This document shows, in pieces, positions 1 through 10,769 of a stretch of 64,000 nucleotides of DNA. The notes beneath the pieces are model-generated. The model was not told the DNA's origin, ran no database searches, and saw only the letters and a list, made by a program, of their open reading frames with translations. The DNA is from Apostichopus japonicus (Eukaryota > Echinodermata > Holothuroidea > Aspidochirotida > Stichopodidae): positions 26,967,398 to 27,031,397 of the forward strand of contig NC_092577.1 of NCBI RefSeq assembly GCF_037975245.1, in the 5' to 3' direction. The translations under genes and the position numbers were made by a program. Each line of letters opens with the position of its first letter. Position 1 is the stretch's first letter.

Positions 1-791
1 TTAATCAAGTTACAGTACTGTATCAGTATGGGCGACATGTGAAATTATCATCACTTCTGCTCAGTTTTGCTTACAAGTGTAAATTTGTTTCACGTTATTG
101 TAAATCTTGCGTCTGCAGACATTTTTCAATACTTTTTACAACCAAGCTAATCAAATGCCCTTTTATCTTAGATTCGAGCATACCAGTATATTGTGCAATT
201 TATGACAACTTACAATTTAATCAATGCAATATGCCATTTTACAACTGAATTGTCGTCTGACAAACAGTTTGAATAAATCCAGTGAAGCCAACAGAATCTT
301 CTCCCTTGTCTTTTGGAAATCATGAAAGGGAAAAAATTATTACTGTACAGAAACAAATTGACCACTCACAATGTTGATGTTGTAAATAGACAGATTGCAG
401 TAAGAACCAAAGCAAGTGGGATATCATGACTCAAACACTTGTATAGTTTTGCTTAAATAATTAACTCTTCCATGTGGATAACTTAACCAACACAGAGTAG
501 CATCTAAAGCAACAACAAATAGTACAGCACCATGACAAACTGTGGAAACAAGGTAGCAGTATTGTTAGTTTAACAACACAGTTACCCATACAAAGATAAA
601 TACATAAACACAGGGAATCCCACAGTTCAGTATTTATTTAAATCCTTTCAAATAAGCAGCACTTGATGCGTTAATAATACATACAAAAATGCCCTTAGTT
701 AAAAAATAATGATAATGATGATCATGATGATAATGATGATAATAATGATGATAATAATGAACGATAATGATATTCAGCATTGAGGAAAATA
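1..791. other. Left flank, no gene recognised
   Basis: This AT-rich stretch lies outside the large inverted-repeat element that begins at 792. A GATGAT/AATGATGAT-type microsatellite runs at about 705-767. No open reading frame with convincing splice sites or domain content was seen; the 69-codon frame at 39-248 has no features suggesting a protein. It may be intron or 3' flank of a gene outside the window. Confidence 0.4.
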
Positions 792-822
792 CAGTACTGA
801 TTTCGCTTAACTCCCGTTGAAA
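792..822 (+). repeat. Left terminal inverted repeat (31 bp) of the giant element
   Basis: It is identical over 31 bases to the reverse complement of 14394-14424, starts CAGTACTG and is preceded by TA. After position 822 strict identity stops, but an AT-rich region (about 823-980) follows with repeated ATCGAATTT/ATCGATTTT and CAACG words, similar in style to 14240-14393 at the other end. Confidence 0.85.
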
Positions 823-1713
823 TTCGTTAAAAAAAAAATAACCGAATTTCTTCGTTTTTTATCGAAATTCCCCGATTTTTATCGATTTTTATCGAATTTT
901 AACGATTGCATTTCTCAGTCATTTCCTTCGTGGAATTTTCAACGATGCGTTGAAATTCTTTTTTAAACGAAATAGAAGGTCAATATGTGGTTACGCGAAG
1001 CGTCGGAAAACGCGTAACTTCGTTCATTAGTATCGATTAGACTTTGGAACAGTCGTTTGCAAGTAAGAATATTCACTGAGCCATTCTCAACCTTGCGTGA
1101 GAACACACACTCAAAGAAACATGTAAGTTAAACTGACGGGGGACGTTTTCTAACTGTGAACCCCAAACACAGCGACATAAGTCTTAACTTCGCCAGGCCT
1201 CCGAAAAGGTTGCAGTACAAGCTATGTACCACGAGGCACCCTTCCAGATAAGTTGGAGTGCTGTTTAACCATTTAAATAACAATGAATGGACATATAAAC
1301 TTCGTTTACTTGCAGATTACGCAAAATAGTTATTTTTTAGAGATGTATATTTGGTTTTTTAGTAGAGATGAAGTATGAAACTTTGTTTCTGAGCGAAAAC
1401 ATGTTACTTGAAGCAAAATAAAGATGCCCCGCCCATTCTGCGAGGACGCTTCCATTTTTCAAAAAGGCGTTTTCTCTTTTTATTTTCTCTATTTTGTTTA
1501 ATATAGATTTGGCATGAGACATGTTACTCAGGTTAACTTTGATGGAATAATTTTATACCAGAAGTGGAAAAACTTTACAGTTATTACTTTCGTTTTGGAT
1601 CATTTCCGAACAAGATAACACACACACAAAAACGACCTTACTGAATGAAAATAAACTGAAAACCATATCGCAAAAACACAAAATCGCTTATAACTCGAAA
1701 ACGGAATGAGATA

Positions 1714-1845
1714 TCGACTTTTGTCGGCTGTATAGGGATTTCAAATACGTAATTTTCTTGCGCTCTTTCCGCCTACGTTATTTCTGAGTTTCTCCGACGT
1801 AAGCTGCAGAACATAATTTCATAATACCAGTTCCGCGAAATTGAT
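1714..1845 (+). repeat. Internal direct repeat, copy 1 (about 130 bp)
   Basis: This segment resembles 12661-12796 in the same orientation. Shared blocks include TCGACTTTTGTCGGC at the start, GACGTAAGCTGCAG in the middle and TACCAGTTCCGCGAAATT at the end, with several substitutions between. The two copies lie about 11 kb apart, one towards each end of the giant element. They may be an older dispersed repeat or part of the element's own structure. Confidence 0.6.
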
Positions 1846-3689
1846 TTATGCATTTAGATCTTTTATCCAGGTGCTGCATTTTGTTGCAAGTGTTTTAGTA
1901 CTTCATCTTTTTTGCCATTCTGTATCAACTCGAAGGTTTTTTTCTTATTTCTGGTTTCTCAAATTTTTGTACAGTTTTCTGTTCATATGTGATGAACTTT
2001 TGTTGTTTCTTTACACCGTTTTGTAGCATTGAAAAGACAATAAACTTAAACAGTATCAATTCCCTGGTTTGGACTATCGAGAAACATTCTAAATGGGCAA
2101 TATTGGGGCGTTGAACTGAGTAAAACATTTGCTGTGCCCTCCCCCTTGTAATGAGGTCTGTAAAACAGATAGGGTTGTGAATGTCCATTTAACCAAAAAT
2201 ATTGATGGACGCAAACCCGCGCAAGACGGTGGCGTCCGTCTTACAGTGTAACAGACATGTAGCCCCTCCAAAACGTTTGCCGCGGCCGCTTCAAACACCA
2301 CAGTCCGCCACTGGGCGCTAATCAAACAATAGAAAAATACTGGGACTGAAAATTTCGGGGCTTTTAATCCAGAAGGTATAGTAGTCCTAAAGCGTATTTG
2401 TTTTTTCTCTTTTGGTAACCTTTTCAAGAATTGGGAATGAGACCCATTTTCTTTTGCTAATCCCTTGCCCTGTCAAACAGTTAGAACTTGTTGATTCATT
2501 TTTTAGTTGATGTTAAAAAGATGTTACGAATTAACATAAAAGTGGGCAACACGGGAATGGGTCCACATACTGACACGTCTTTCTGGATAAAAAGACATGT
2601 AGTTTGGTGTCGTGGTGCTTGTGTATATCACTTTGTCACGTTCGCTCGTGGTCTTTGAATGACCTTCTCGAAAAAAAAAATCACATAAAACAAAATTATC
2701 AAATTGTGGAATAAGCGAAAAAATGTCAACAAATAATGAATAGTCTAAAAACAGAGAGAAAGAAAAAACACAATAACAATGATACATTTTATTTTCGTCC
2801 AAAATCGAACCTACGAAAAGAATAAAGTATGATCAAGAACTACAACTTCAGTAAGAATAAATGAACAAAAACTACAATTGGTTAACTAGAATGGACGCAC
2901 TTAATGTGGTTACTTTCCATCTCAAATGTGCTTCCAAACAACTCACTGACCGTTCTGAGATATGACGTTTACAAGTTATGGAGTTACACATACAAACTGG
3001 ACGATAAACACAGACAGCCACTTGTGCCGGACAGGCCGAGTTTTGTTAATTTGTTATCTTCTGTTTGACCTAGCTAATAAATTACCAGGATAATGCCTAG
3101 GTATACGTTAACAGCGGGAACTGAGTCTAGAGGCATGAATATTCATTTCTGCCAGGTCTTTCGTCATATTGTATGGAATGCATGTATGTAATAAAGCAGC
3201 CTTCGTAACATGATTATTTGGTATTTGCAGCACGTATTTTTTTTAAGTACACGTTATACAACTATTATATCATTCCAGCATGTTTAACTTAGGTAAAAAA
3301 GGAAGTGTCGCAAACTAAAACCCGAATGCGAAAATACTTTACTTTTAAAGAAAGTCAGAATTATTTCGCAGGTACCGTATGAGCATGACTGACATACTAT
3401 AATGCGCTGTTTAAGATGTAGCAAAAGAAAATGTAAAGTTGCTGAGATGGTTATAGCCTGACAAAGCATCACATCAGTAGGTTGCAAAAGAAAACAGTAT
3501 GATAGATGACGTTTGCTGACTTTTGGGTTTATTGTAGATCAACATGAGACAAGTCAAAGCTTCAAATCCTTAGATATTCTCCTAAAGCGTTTTCAGCCTG
3601 TCATACCTGTGGTACATCCACATACCCAATAAGACATGTCCATTTTCTCTTCTTCATATACATAAACGCCATTATGACAGTAAAGGTTT

Positions 3690-3822
3690 CTCATCGAAAT
3701 CGCTTTTTGAAATTGAGAAATGATCACCCTAGCCATACAGAATGTCACAATCAAGCTCAAGTATGGCTAGGGTGACCATTTCTCAATTTAAAAAAAGAGG
3801 ACTATATATTTTTTCGATGAGG
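3690..3822. repeat. Long inverted repeat / hairpin
   Basis: Two arms of about 35 bases, around 3704-3738 and 3761-3795, read GAAATTGAGAAATGATCACC and the reverse complement with few mismatches, separated by about 23 bases. Weaker pairing extends outward: TCTCATCGAAA near 3689-3699 faces TTTCGATGAGGA near 3812-3823. A transcript would fold into a hairpin of about 130 nucleotides. It lies downstream of the BEN gene stop within the giant element. It could be a small foldback MITE or a hairpin RNA source; the sequence alone does not decide. Confidence 0.6.
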
Positions 3823-4019
3823 AAGTGGTCGATGGCGATAGATTCGACGCGGGACAAAAAAGGATATCAGATGTCAAAAAGGGGCAGGAACAAAAGCGAC
3901 GATATATACAGGGAATTGATTAAAATACTGTATGTTTCACCACTTTAAAGCAGCGGAACAGTAAGCTATACTGGAACTTATTATCATGAGGTTCAACGGG
4001 TTAAAATAGATTTTAAAGA

Positions 4020-7000
4020 TTACTCCAAAGATTTGGATATTTTTTTCTTTTTGTACGATCTCATAGATCTCATTAGAGAGTCTATGGCGGTAGTCGCTTG
4101 TTTCCATACGAACGTCCTACGCGGTATCGGAGTCTGTGTTATCTTGAACAGCTCGTTGTATAGACAGGTCATACCGGATGATGGTAGGCGCGGCTTGCCG
4201 TGAGTGCCATTGCAATTACAGGATACCATTTCCTCCACGGTGAATATGGCTTTCGCTAGTTTACGTGCAAGTGTCGTAGGTTTGTCTGCATATATCCACA
4301 GAGACCGCAGAAATTCTTGTGGTAGGTTGGATGCTGTGGAGTGTTCGGTTGGTGACTTCGTATGGTTCAGTGATGTTGGAGATATGTGAGATGATGTATG
4401 GGGAGGTGATGTTAGTAGGGAAGATGATGTTATGGGTGGGGGAAGTGATGTTAAGGGAGGTGATGTTGGTAGGGAAGTTGATGTTAGGGGTTGGGGAAGT
4501 GATGTTAGGGGAGGTGATGTTGGAAGAAATGATGATGTTAGGGGTAGGGCAGGTGATGTTAGAGGAGGTGATGTTAGGGGAGGTGGTGTTGGTAGGAATG
4601 ATGATGTTAGGGGTAGGGGAGGTGATGTTAGGGAAGGTGATGTTGGTAGGGATGATGATGTTAGGGGCAGGGGAGGTGATGTTAGGGGAGGTGATATTGA
4701 TAAGGAAGATAAAGTTAGTGATGTTAGGGTTGGAGATGGTGATATTGATATTGGAAATGATGATGTTAGTGGAAGTGATGACGTTAGAGGTTGGGGAGAG
4801 GATGTTAGAGGTTGGGGAGAGGATGTTAGAGGTTGGGGAGATGATGTTAGAGGTAGGGGAGATGATGTTTGTGTGGGGTGTGAGATGGAAGATGTAGATG
4901 GCTCAAAGTAATCAAGTTCTGAAGACGTGAAAAAACTTTCTTCATCATGGAGAATGTTCATGCTGTCTGCAAACACATCACTTGCTTGTTCCGACTTATT
5001 CATCATCGACATGATAGTGGACACCATGCTTTTAATTTCATTCTGTCCACGAATGAAGTTGGACTCCATCCTTTCCATCCTCTGTTCGACCAGTTCCAGC
5101 CTTTGCCAGAGGTTCTGCTTCCCAACTTCCTCTGTCCTACCGACATCCACCGCTTCTTCTTCATGCCGTGTACAATCCACTTCATTAGAAGCGCTGGCTA
5201 TGACACCAACACTTCCTTGATCCCCAACGGTCTTTTCTTTCAAGGTTTGCTTTGCCTTTTTTATAGCGGCGCTGGAAACAGATGGCAGTTCCACTGTCCA
5301 ATTACTGTTGCTGTCAGAGACAGCGGCAGACTCTCCTATGCACAGCACTTTCGCTCCCTAGTGAAAAAAAAATGCGTAAGCAATCTCTTAATATATAAGG
5401 TGGGCAACACTTTTTACAAACTACACTTAAAATAAGAAATCAAAACAAACTCAAGTAATTCTGGGAACAACTCAGACTTCAAATATCAACCGTGGTGGTA
5501 TATTTCGGCTATATAACACAGACACAATACCATGCACTAACATGGCTTCATGGCTCATTTATGAATATTCATAGTTGCTGTATAACAAAAGGACACAAAA
5601 TTAGAAAAGCATCATATCAGACGTTTCAACGCATAATTCAGCTTTAAGCGGAAGACCCCAACCTGCCTTTTTTGTTTGTTGCTGGAGTTAAACATATCAA
5701 AGTAACGATAGGTCTTCTCTAGGCTTTTCTAAGATACCCCCATCCCCTAATAAGCCAACTAACCTTCTTCCTTACGTCTACTGTTGACCTTTTTTTCTGA
5801 CGAGGCTTCTTTGGGATGGTCAAATGTGCGACCTGAAACAATAATACAGTATTTGCTATAGAGGAGATTACATGCTTTAGACATGCTTATAGGACAACTC
5901 AAATTACTCAAGGTTCAAATTTAACATATATGTGACAGAATTAAAAACTACTCTTATTGATCCAACTCATATCTTGTTTGGTTGTTGAGATCTAAAACGT
6001 TAAAATGTATTCATGATTTGTTGTGATGGCATAAAGGAACAACATGTAAAATGGAAGGGTGCACGAACCACTCATTCCCTCCCCGCACCCATATACCGAC
6101 CAGCAAATTCCATTAGGTGCATAAAAACACAAAATGCAATGATGTGCTGCTATAGTTTCCGTGTATGGCAAGCCATATGGGACAAACACTGCATAATATA
6201 TCCGCGTATAAATTGGAATTTATACGCGTATTAATTGTAATATATACGCGTATATATTATGAGCCAATCATATGGCTTAAATATATCCGCGTATTAATTC
6301 GAATATATCCACGTATTAATTCGAATATATACACGTATTAATTCGAATATATACACGTATTAATTCGAATATATACACGTATTAAATAAAATACATATGG
6401 AGATTAAATCCAATATATGCACGGATTAATTAGAATATACATGCGAAAAAACATTTCCGCTCTTGCTGTGTACATATACCAACGATAAATGTTTTGGCGG
6501 GCTCGCGAGATCGCTTCAAAAAGCGAAACTTGTACAACACATGTGTATTTGAATTAATACGCGTATATATTCGAATTAATACGCGGATATATTATGCGGT
6601 GTTTGTCCCACATGGCTTGCCATATCCGTGCGGCACTCCCATTGATCACAGTCTACCCACCGTCCCACCTCGATAAAGAAAATAGTGCATTTTGTCCTTC
6701 CCCCTTTATCTACCCTTCACAGTGGTTTAAAAGTAAACTATCAACATCTTTTGGAAAACACTTACGTCATTAACAATATTCAAATGGTTATCTTCTACAA
6801 ATGATGGTGGTTGGGAAGGGGACGTTGGAGAGACATCGGTATCGGAGGAGTCTATGTAGTCAGTCAACAGTTCATAACGTATAGTCTGGTTGCAAGCTGT
6901 CACTATCTGTGAAACAAATGTTGCGGATCAATGTCAGCACCATACTGCAATATAGAGTAGTTTACCTACAGTTTTTGATTTATTCATTGATAGTACACCA

Positions 7001-8690
7001 ATTGGTACTGGAGCGAGCGCAGACAAGATCCCTCCAAAACGGAATAAGGCCATGTTAATAAAACCAGAAATACAACATTCAATGTGGTTCATTCGCCACT
7101 GTTTGGGATTTTTTTTTCTCATTGAGAAGTACAGTACGTTTGTGATAACCTCTCATCACTGTTTACGTACTCTGCATGCCAGTCTACACAGTGTGTCACA
7201 TTATCTATTCAAACCAACCTACTTAAGCTGAGCTTATGACCAGGTTCTAACCACAAATTTGATTGGACCCCTTCCTCCAAGAATATTTAATAAAGTAAAT
7301 CATTTGGGGTGGCAAACCATGCATATCCATATTGAACTTACAAATGCAGATTCTCACCAACCGTATGTGATATTGTAAGGTTCCCACCCATCATGACTAT
7401 GCATACATCATAATGGCACTACAAAAACATTATAGATCATTCCTGGATCATGTGCTATCATTGTAGTAAGTATCAACTTAAACTGATCTACGGTTCGTGA
7501 GATTTCGTTTTACAAGTTAAGGCGTCACATACAGTACTTACATACCCATATACACACAGTACATACTTTATATACATACATTCCATGCATACACATATAC
7601 GCGCCTACTCGAATGGGCCATGATGCCTCAGGCATAACTACAAAAAAGGGCATGGGCTTACATGGCCTCTGTATGGGTCGTTGATATGAACGGTTAGCCG
7701 ACCTCCCGTTGACCCATCGTTCCTTTTCACGGTTACGCTATCCGTACGCTGCAATTTGCTGGGATGCTTAGATACAGGCCAATCTTGTTTGCGTGGTTGT
7801 ACTCTTAAAGGCCTCTTAAGCAGGTGCTCCCTAACCTCATTGCGAGGCAACCAGGAAGTGGTAGAATAGCCTATCCATCTGTCACACGAATAAAATTAAA
7901 AAGTTTAGCCTAATTGTGAAAATATTAATTATTGAAATGTGTTCTTACATAAACTATAGTACGCAATCGAAAACAATATGAAAAGTTAATGCTAACTGGT
8001 AATTATATCGTCCAAATGATTTGTACACTAACATGACCTTACGGAGAAGTTTTCCTAAGTGTCACTTACAGGAATTATCGACCAATGAAAATAACACGTA
8101 CTTTGTATCAACTGTTAATTTACGTACTGCTTTGAGGAAAACAGTGAAGAGTTTTGATTTTAAAATTCAGGAGGGATTTTATATCACTCCCATTGCGTTG
8201 AAATTTTCAGTCGGCAAAAATTCAGAACACATCGCTGCTTTTGCAAATTAGGTAAATAACTTTCAATGATCGATCAGTGGGAGGAAAGGGGTGGGGGGGG
8301 GGGGGAGACCCAGAAAGCACTGGCAAGAAAAACATCCGTTGCCACACCACTATCAGAGAGTAAATATGTATGTTAACTGTTTCAAATATATTGTTTTTCT
8401 AGGATAAGCTATTAAAGGTACAGTATCAACGTAATATATATTAAATACTGTACTACGCAAAATCTTATTTACAATTGCACATTTTGATTTACAATGTGCG
8501 GGTCTACAGCACGTTATGATAACCGATAACCCTGATGTCTATGCCTGGTTATAGAAAGTAGAATGAGAGAAGAGCGAAACACAAGAAAAAAAATATTTAC
8601 TTACTTGACGTGCACTTCTCCATTTCTTTCTTCCAGTTTTTTACAAAACATCCAAATTCCGCTTGCTGTATCTAAACCCTGCAACTTCAT
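4020..8690 (-). CDS. BEN-domain protein with Tudor/chromo-barrel-like N-terminus, five exons, inside the giant element
   Basis: Exons (minus): 8605-8690, 7662-7878, 6766-6906, 5776-5832, 4020-5357. All junctions are GT-AG and phases agree (exon 1 ends in phase 2, the others in phase 0), giving 612 residues from ATG at 8690. The N-terminus (about 1-55, with VHVKWIGY and TTSWLP) resembles a Tudor-knot or chromo-barrel fold. A basic patch, PKKPRQKKR, lies near 155-163 and a coiled coil at about 249-290. Ser/Thr/Pro/Leu repeats (LTSSPPLPTS type) fill about 325-515. The C-terminal 515-600 (LARKLAKAIFTVEE, then CNGTHGKPRL) matches a BEN domain, a DNA- or protein-binding module of chromatin factors. 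The in-frame TAG just before 5357 confirms the acceptor. Intron 3 (5833-6765) holds a MITE. Its role in transposition or chromatin targeting is inference. It could instead be a host gene trapped inside the element. Confidence 0.75.
4390..4895 (-). repeat. Coding minisatellite in the BEN gene (Ser/Thr/Pro/Leu-rich)
   Basis: This is a degenerate array of units built on GGTGATGTTAGGGG (plus-strand reading), about 15-30 bases long and all in multiples of three, so the minus-strand BEN frame stays open. It encodes repeated LTSSPPLPTSP-like segments. The low-complexity linker joins the coiled coil to the BEN domain. Plus-strand open frames over the same bases are by-products of the repeat. Confidence 0.75.
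6166..6622. mobile_element. MITE with about 44-bp TIRs and TA duplication, in a BEN-gene intron
   Basis: The ends are inverted repeats starting TGGCAAGCCATATGGGACAA on the left, with the right end complementary over about 44 bases with two mismatches. TA flanks both ends (6164-6165 and 6623-6624). The interior contains iterated 22-bp units of the ATATACACGTATTAATTCG type and ATATATACGCG words, themselves partly self-complementary. There is no coding capacity. The TA target site and TIR point to a non-autonomous Tc1/mariner-type element nested in the giant element. Confidence 0.75.
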
Positions 8691-9677
8691 GTTGGTTCAA
8701 TTTTAACTTGCCGCGAAAGGAAACCTGCGTATCGCTGAAGTTTCTGGTTATGATTATCTTGTTGCAGTTAATTTACAACTTTGTGTTTCACTGATGCGCT
8801 TATACAGGACAGTCCTCGGACATTAAAATACTTTGCTCTAATATCGATTGCTGCAGGCTTATCAATATCAGACTTATCAGTAATATGGGTGGAAATATAC
8901 AAACGAAGACTTCATGAACAGAACAATTTACAACCTTGCAAGACCATGGCGAGTAATGCCGTTTCATTTTAAATTGCGCCCTTTTATCCCACTACCATCT
9001 CATATTCACCATCTGGGGGGAGGATTTTTTTTTTGGTTCTTTTGGCAGATCGCGGGAAAGTCGATCTTGACGACAGAATTACACTCCTTTGATGGCCTTG
9101 TTGAATAAAACAATCTTCATCTCCAAACCCAAATGAACCTGCGTGGGTGGTGTCTTGAAGTTTCTGGGAGTTGTAACCTATTAATTGCCTTATAATCGCT
9201 AATACAGTCTGCAGCTATAATTGATAACGTACGTTATCAATTTATATCCGTAATGAATCAACGTAATCACGATTACTACGCACCCTAAAGTTGCCATATT
9301 TTGGTCACATCGAATCCTTCGATGGTGCTATATGAAAACATCATAAGTCGTAAGGCTGTCAGCAAATAGCGCATGTATTATTGCTGGAGGTTATAAAAGT
9401 ACGCTCTTGATTACTCGTAATAAGACTTGAACCAGGAACATCGTAATTCGTAAGACAGCATGTGTTGTTGCTAGACGCTAAAAAAAAATACGCTCTTCGT
9501 TAAGAATCGCCCGAGGGCGGACAGAGGTCGTCATTCTCTACATCAATTCATTAAAAAGGGGCGGGTTTTAAATGATTAATATCGTCTGAATACAGGGAGG
9601 TCTGATGTTTCGATGAGAAAATTGGAAGTAATGCATTCAGCGAGTTACAATCACCAACTGAACTTCGTTCGCAGAAA
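8691..9677. promoter_or_regulatory. Divergent intergenic region between the BEN gene and the transposase gene
   Basis: This is 987 bases between two start codons facing away from each other, so both promoters should lie here. No clear TATA box was identified. A GGGGCGGG GC-box-like word lies at about 9558-9565 upstream of the transposase. Two imperfect copies of a 70-base segment (about 9340-9420 and 9440-9510, sharing CGTAAG and TACGCTCTT) precede it. The region could serve as a shared bidirectional promoter; that is inference. Confidence 0.35.
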
Positions 9678-10697
9678 ATGGCACGACTGTCGCTTACACT
9701 CCGGAGGGAAATTGTTACCTTATCTGGGCTCGGAAATAGTATTTCCAAGATAAGAGCAATTTTAGCTGAAAAGGGATATTTTGTCGACCCGAAAACAGTA
9801 AGAAATTTACTAGGAAAGTGGGAGACACATGGCACGATTAGGGATCTGCCTCGCCGCCGGCCACTTCCTAAGTTTGGTCCATTGCACTTGAGTGCAATGG
9901 ATAAACTCATTGATGCGAATCGTGAGATAACGTCCATTGGCATCCAGAGGAAGCTACGTGAGGAGAACTTAACGATCAGTACAAGTTCCATTCGGAGGGT
10001 TCGACAGAAAAAGCTAAACTGGGTGTGCACTAAGCCAAGATACGCTCAACTGATTCGCCGCGTTAACCAGACCGCTCGTCTAGAATACGCAATTCGTTGC
10101 ATTGAAAATAAGGAAACCTTCGCCAACGCAATCTTCACCGATGAATGTTCTGTGGAATTAGACCACACGGCCAAACTACAGTTCAGGAGGAAGGGGGAAG
10201 CTCCGGAACTGATCGGAAGACCAAAGCACCCAACCAAAGTTCACGTTTGGGCAGGTATATCTGTGAGAGGTGCCACAGATATCGTAATTTTTGACGGGAT
10301 CATGCGCAGCGAATTTTACTGCCAAGAACTTCTCCAGAATGGACTGCTGCCGTTCGTGAGAAAAGCCTTTCCGGATGGTGGTTATCGCTTCATTCAGGAT
10401 AACGACCCAAAACATACGAGTGGCTTCACAAAATCTTTCATGGTCGCAAACCAGATACCATGGTGGCCCACGCCAGCCGAGAGTCCTGACTTGAACCCCA
10501 TCGAGATGCTCTGGCATGAGCTGAAACACTGCCTGCGGTCGGAATTGAAGCCATACACACTAGACGATCTAAAGCGCATGATCACCTTTTTTTGGAAAGA
10601 TAGGGTTACCCCAGAAAAGTGTCAAAAGTACATCGGACACATCCAGAAGGTTCTGCCAGTTGTGCTGGAAGTCGAAGGGAAGGCCACGGGACATTAA
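9678..10697 (+). CDS. Tc1-like transposase, intact DD34E
   Basis: An uninterrupted 339-codon frame starts at ATG 9678. Residues 1-125 form the bipartite helix-turn-helix (paired-like) DNA-binding region, with an arginine-rich hinge RRRPLP near 59-64. The RNase H-like catalytic domain follows: Asp155 in TDECSVEL, Asp241 in QDNDPKHTS and Glu276 in PDLNPIE, with 34 residues between the last two, the Tc1 DD34E signature. The length is that of a full Tc1 transposase. The frame has no stop or frameshift and all catalytic residues are present, so the enzyme may be active. Local GC is higher than in the surroundings. No separate TIR pair closely flanking this gene was found, so it may serve the giant element's ends. 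It is followed by a histone-type 3' stem-loop. Confidence 0.93.
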   Translation: MARLSLTLRREIVTLSGLGNSISKIRAILAEKGYFVDPKTVRNLLGKWETHGTIRDLPRRRPLPKFGPLHLSAMDKLIDANREITSIGIQRKLREENLTISTSSIRRVRQKKLNWVCTKPRYAQLIRRVNQTARLEYAIRCIENKETFANAIFTDECSVELDHTAKLQFRRKGEAPELIGRPKHPTKVHVWAGISVRGATDIVIFDGIMRSEFYCQELLQNGLLPFVRKAFPDGGYRFIQDNDPKHTSGFTKSFMVANQIPWWPTPAESPDLNPIEMLWHELKHCLRSELKPYTLDDLKRMITFFWKDRVTPEKCQKYIGHIQKVLPVVLEVEGKATGH

Positions 10698-10730
10698 ACC
10701 ACCAGGAGCTCAACCCTCTATATATCAAAC

Positions 10731-10746
10731 GGCCCTTTTCAGGGCC
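10731..10746 (+). promoter_or_regulatory. Replication-dependent histone-type 3' stem-loop after the transposase gene
   Basis: GGCCCTTTTCAGGGCC is a six-base-pair stem with a TTTC four-base loop, matching the metazoan histone mRNA 3' consensus, including upstream AAAC and downstream ATCA flanks. It begins 33 bases after the transposase stop, as in real histone genes. A purine-rich word, CTGAAAGAGC at 10758-10767, lies 11 bases beyond the stem, where the U7 snRNP-binding histone downstream element is expected. In histone genes this signal is bound by SLBP and gives cleaved, non-polyadenylated S-phase mRNAs. No histone coding remnant is visible beside it. A conventional AATAAA also occurs near 11030, so polyadenylation cannot be excluded. 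Confidence 0.8.
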
Positions 10747-10769
10747 ATCAAATACTACTGAAAGAGCGA

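Noticed and set aside
2089-2427. Minus-strand frame of 112 codons in the giant element
   Set aside because: It starts with TTG and has no recognisable domain, no splice signals and no repeat of the pattern elsewhere.
4319-4911. Plus-strand frames of 159 and 192 codons rich in Gly/Asp/Val or Met/Leu/Val
   Set aside because: They are antisense readings of the in-frame repeat of the BEN-gene last exon, with no start context, splice or domain support.
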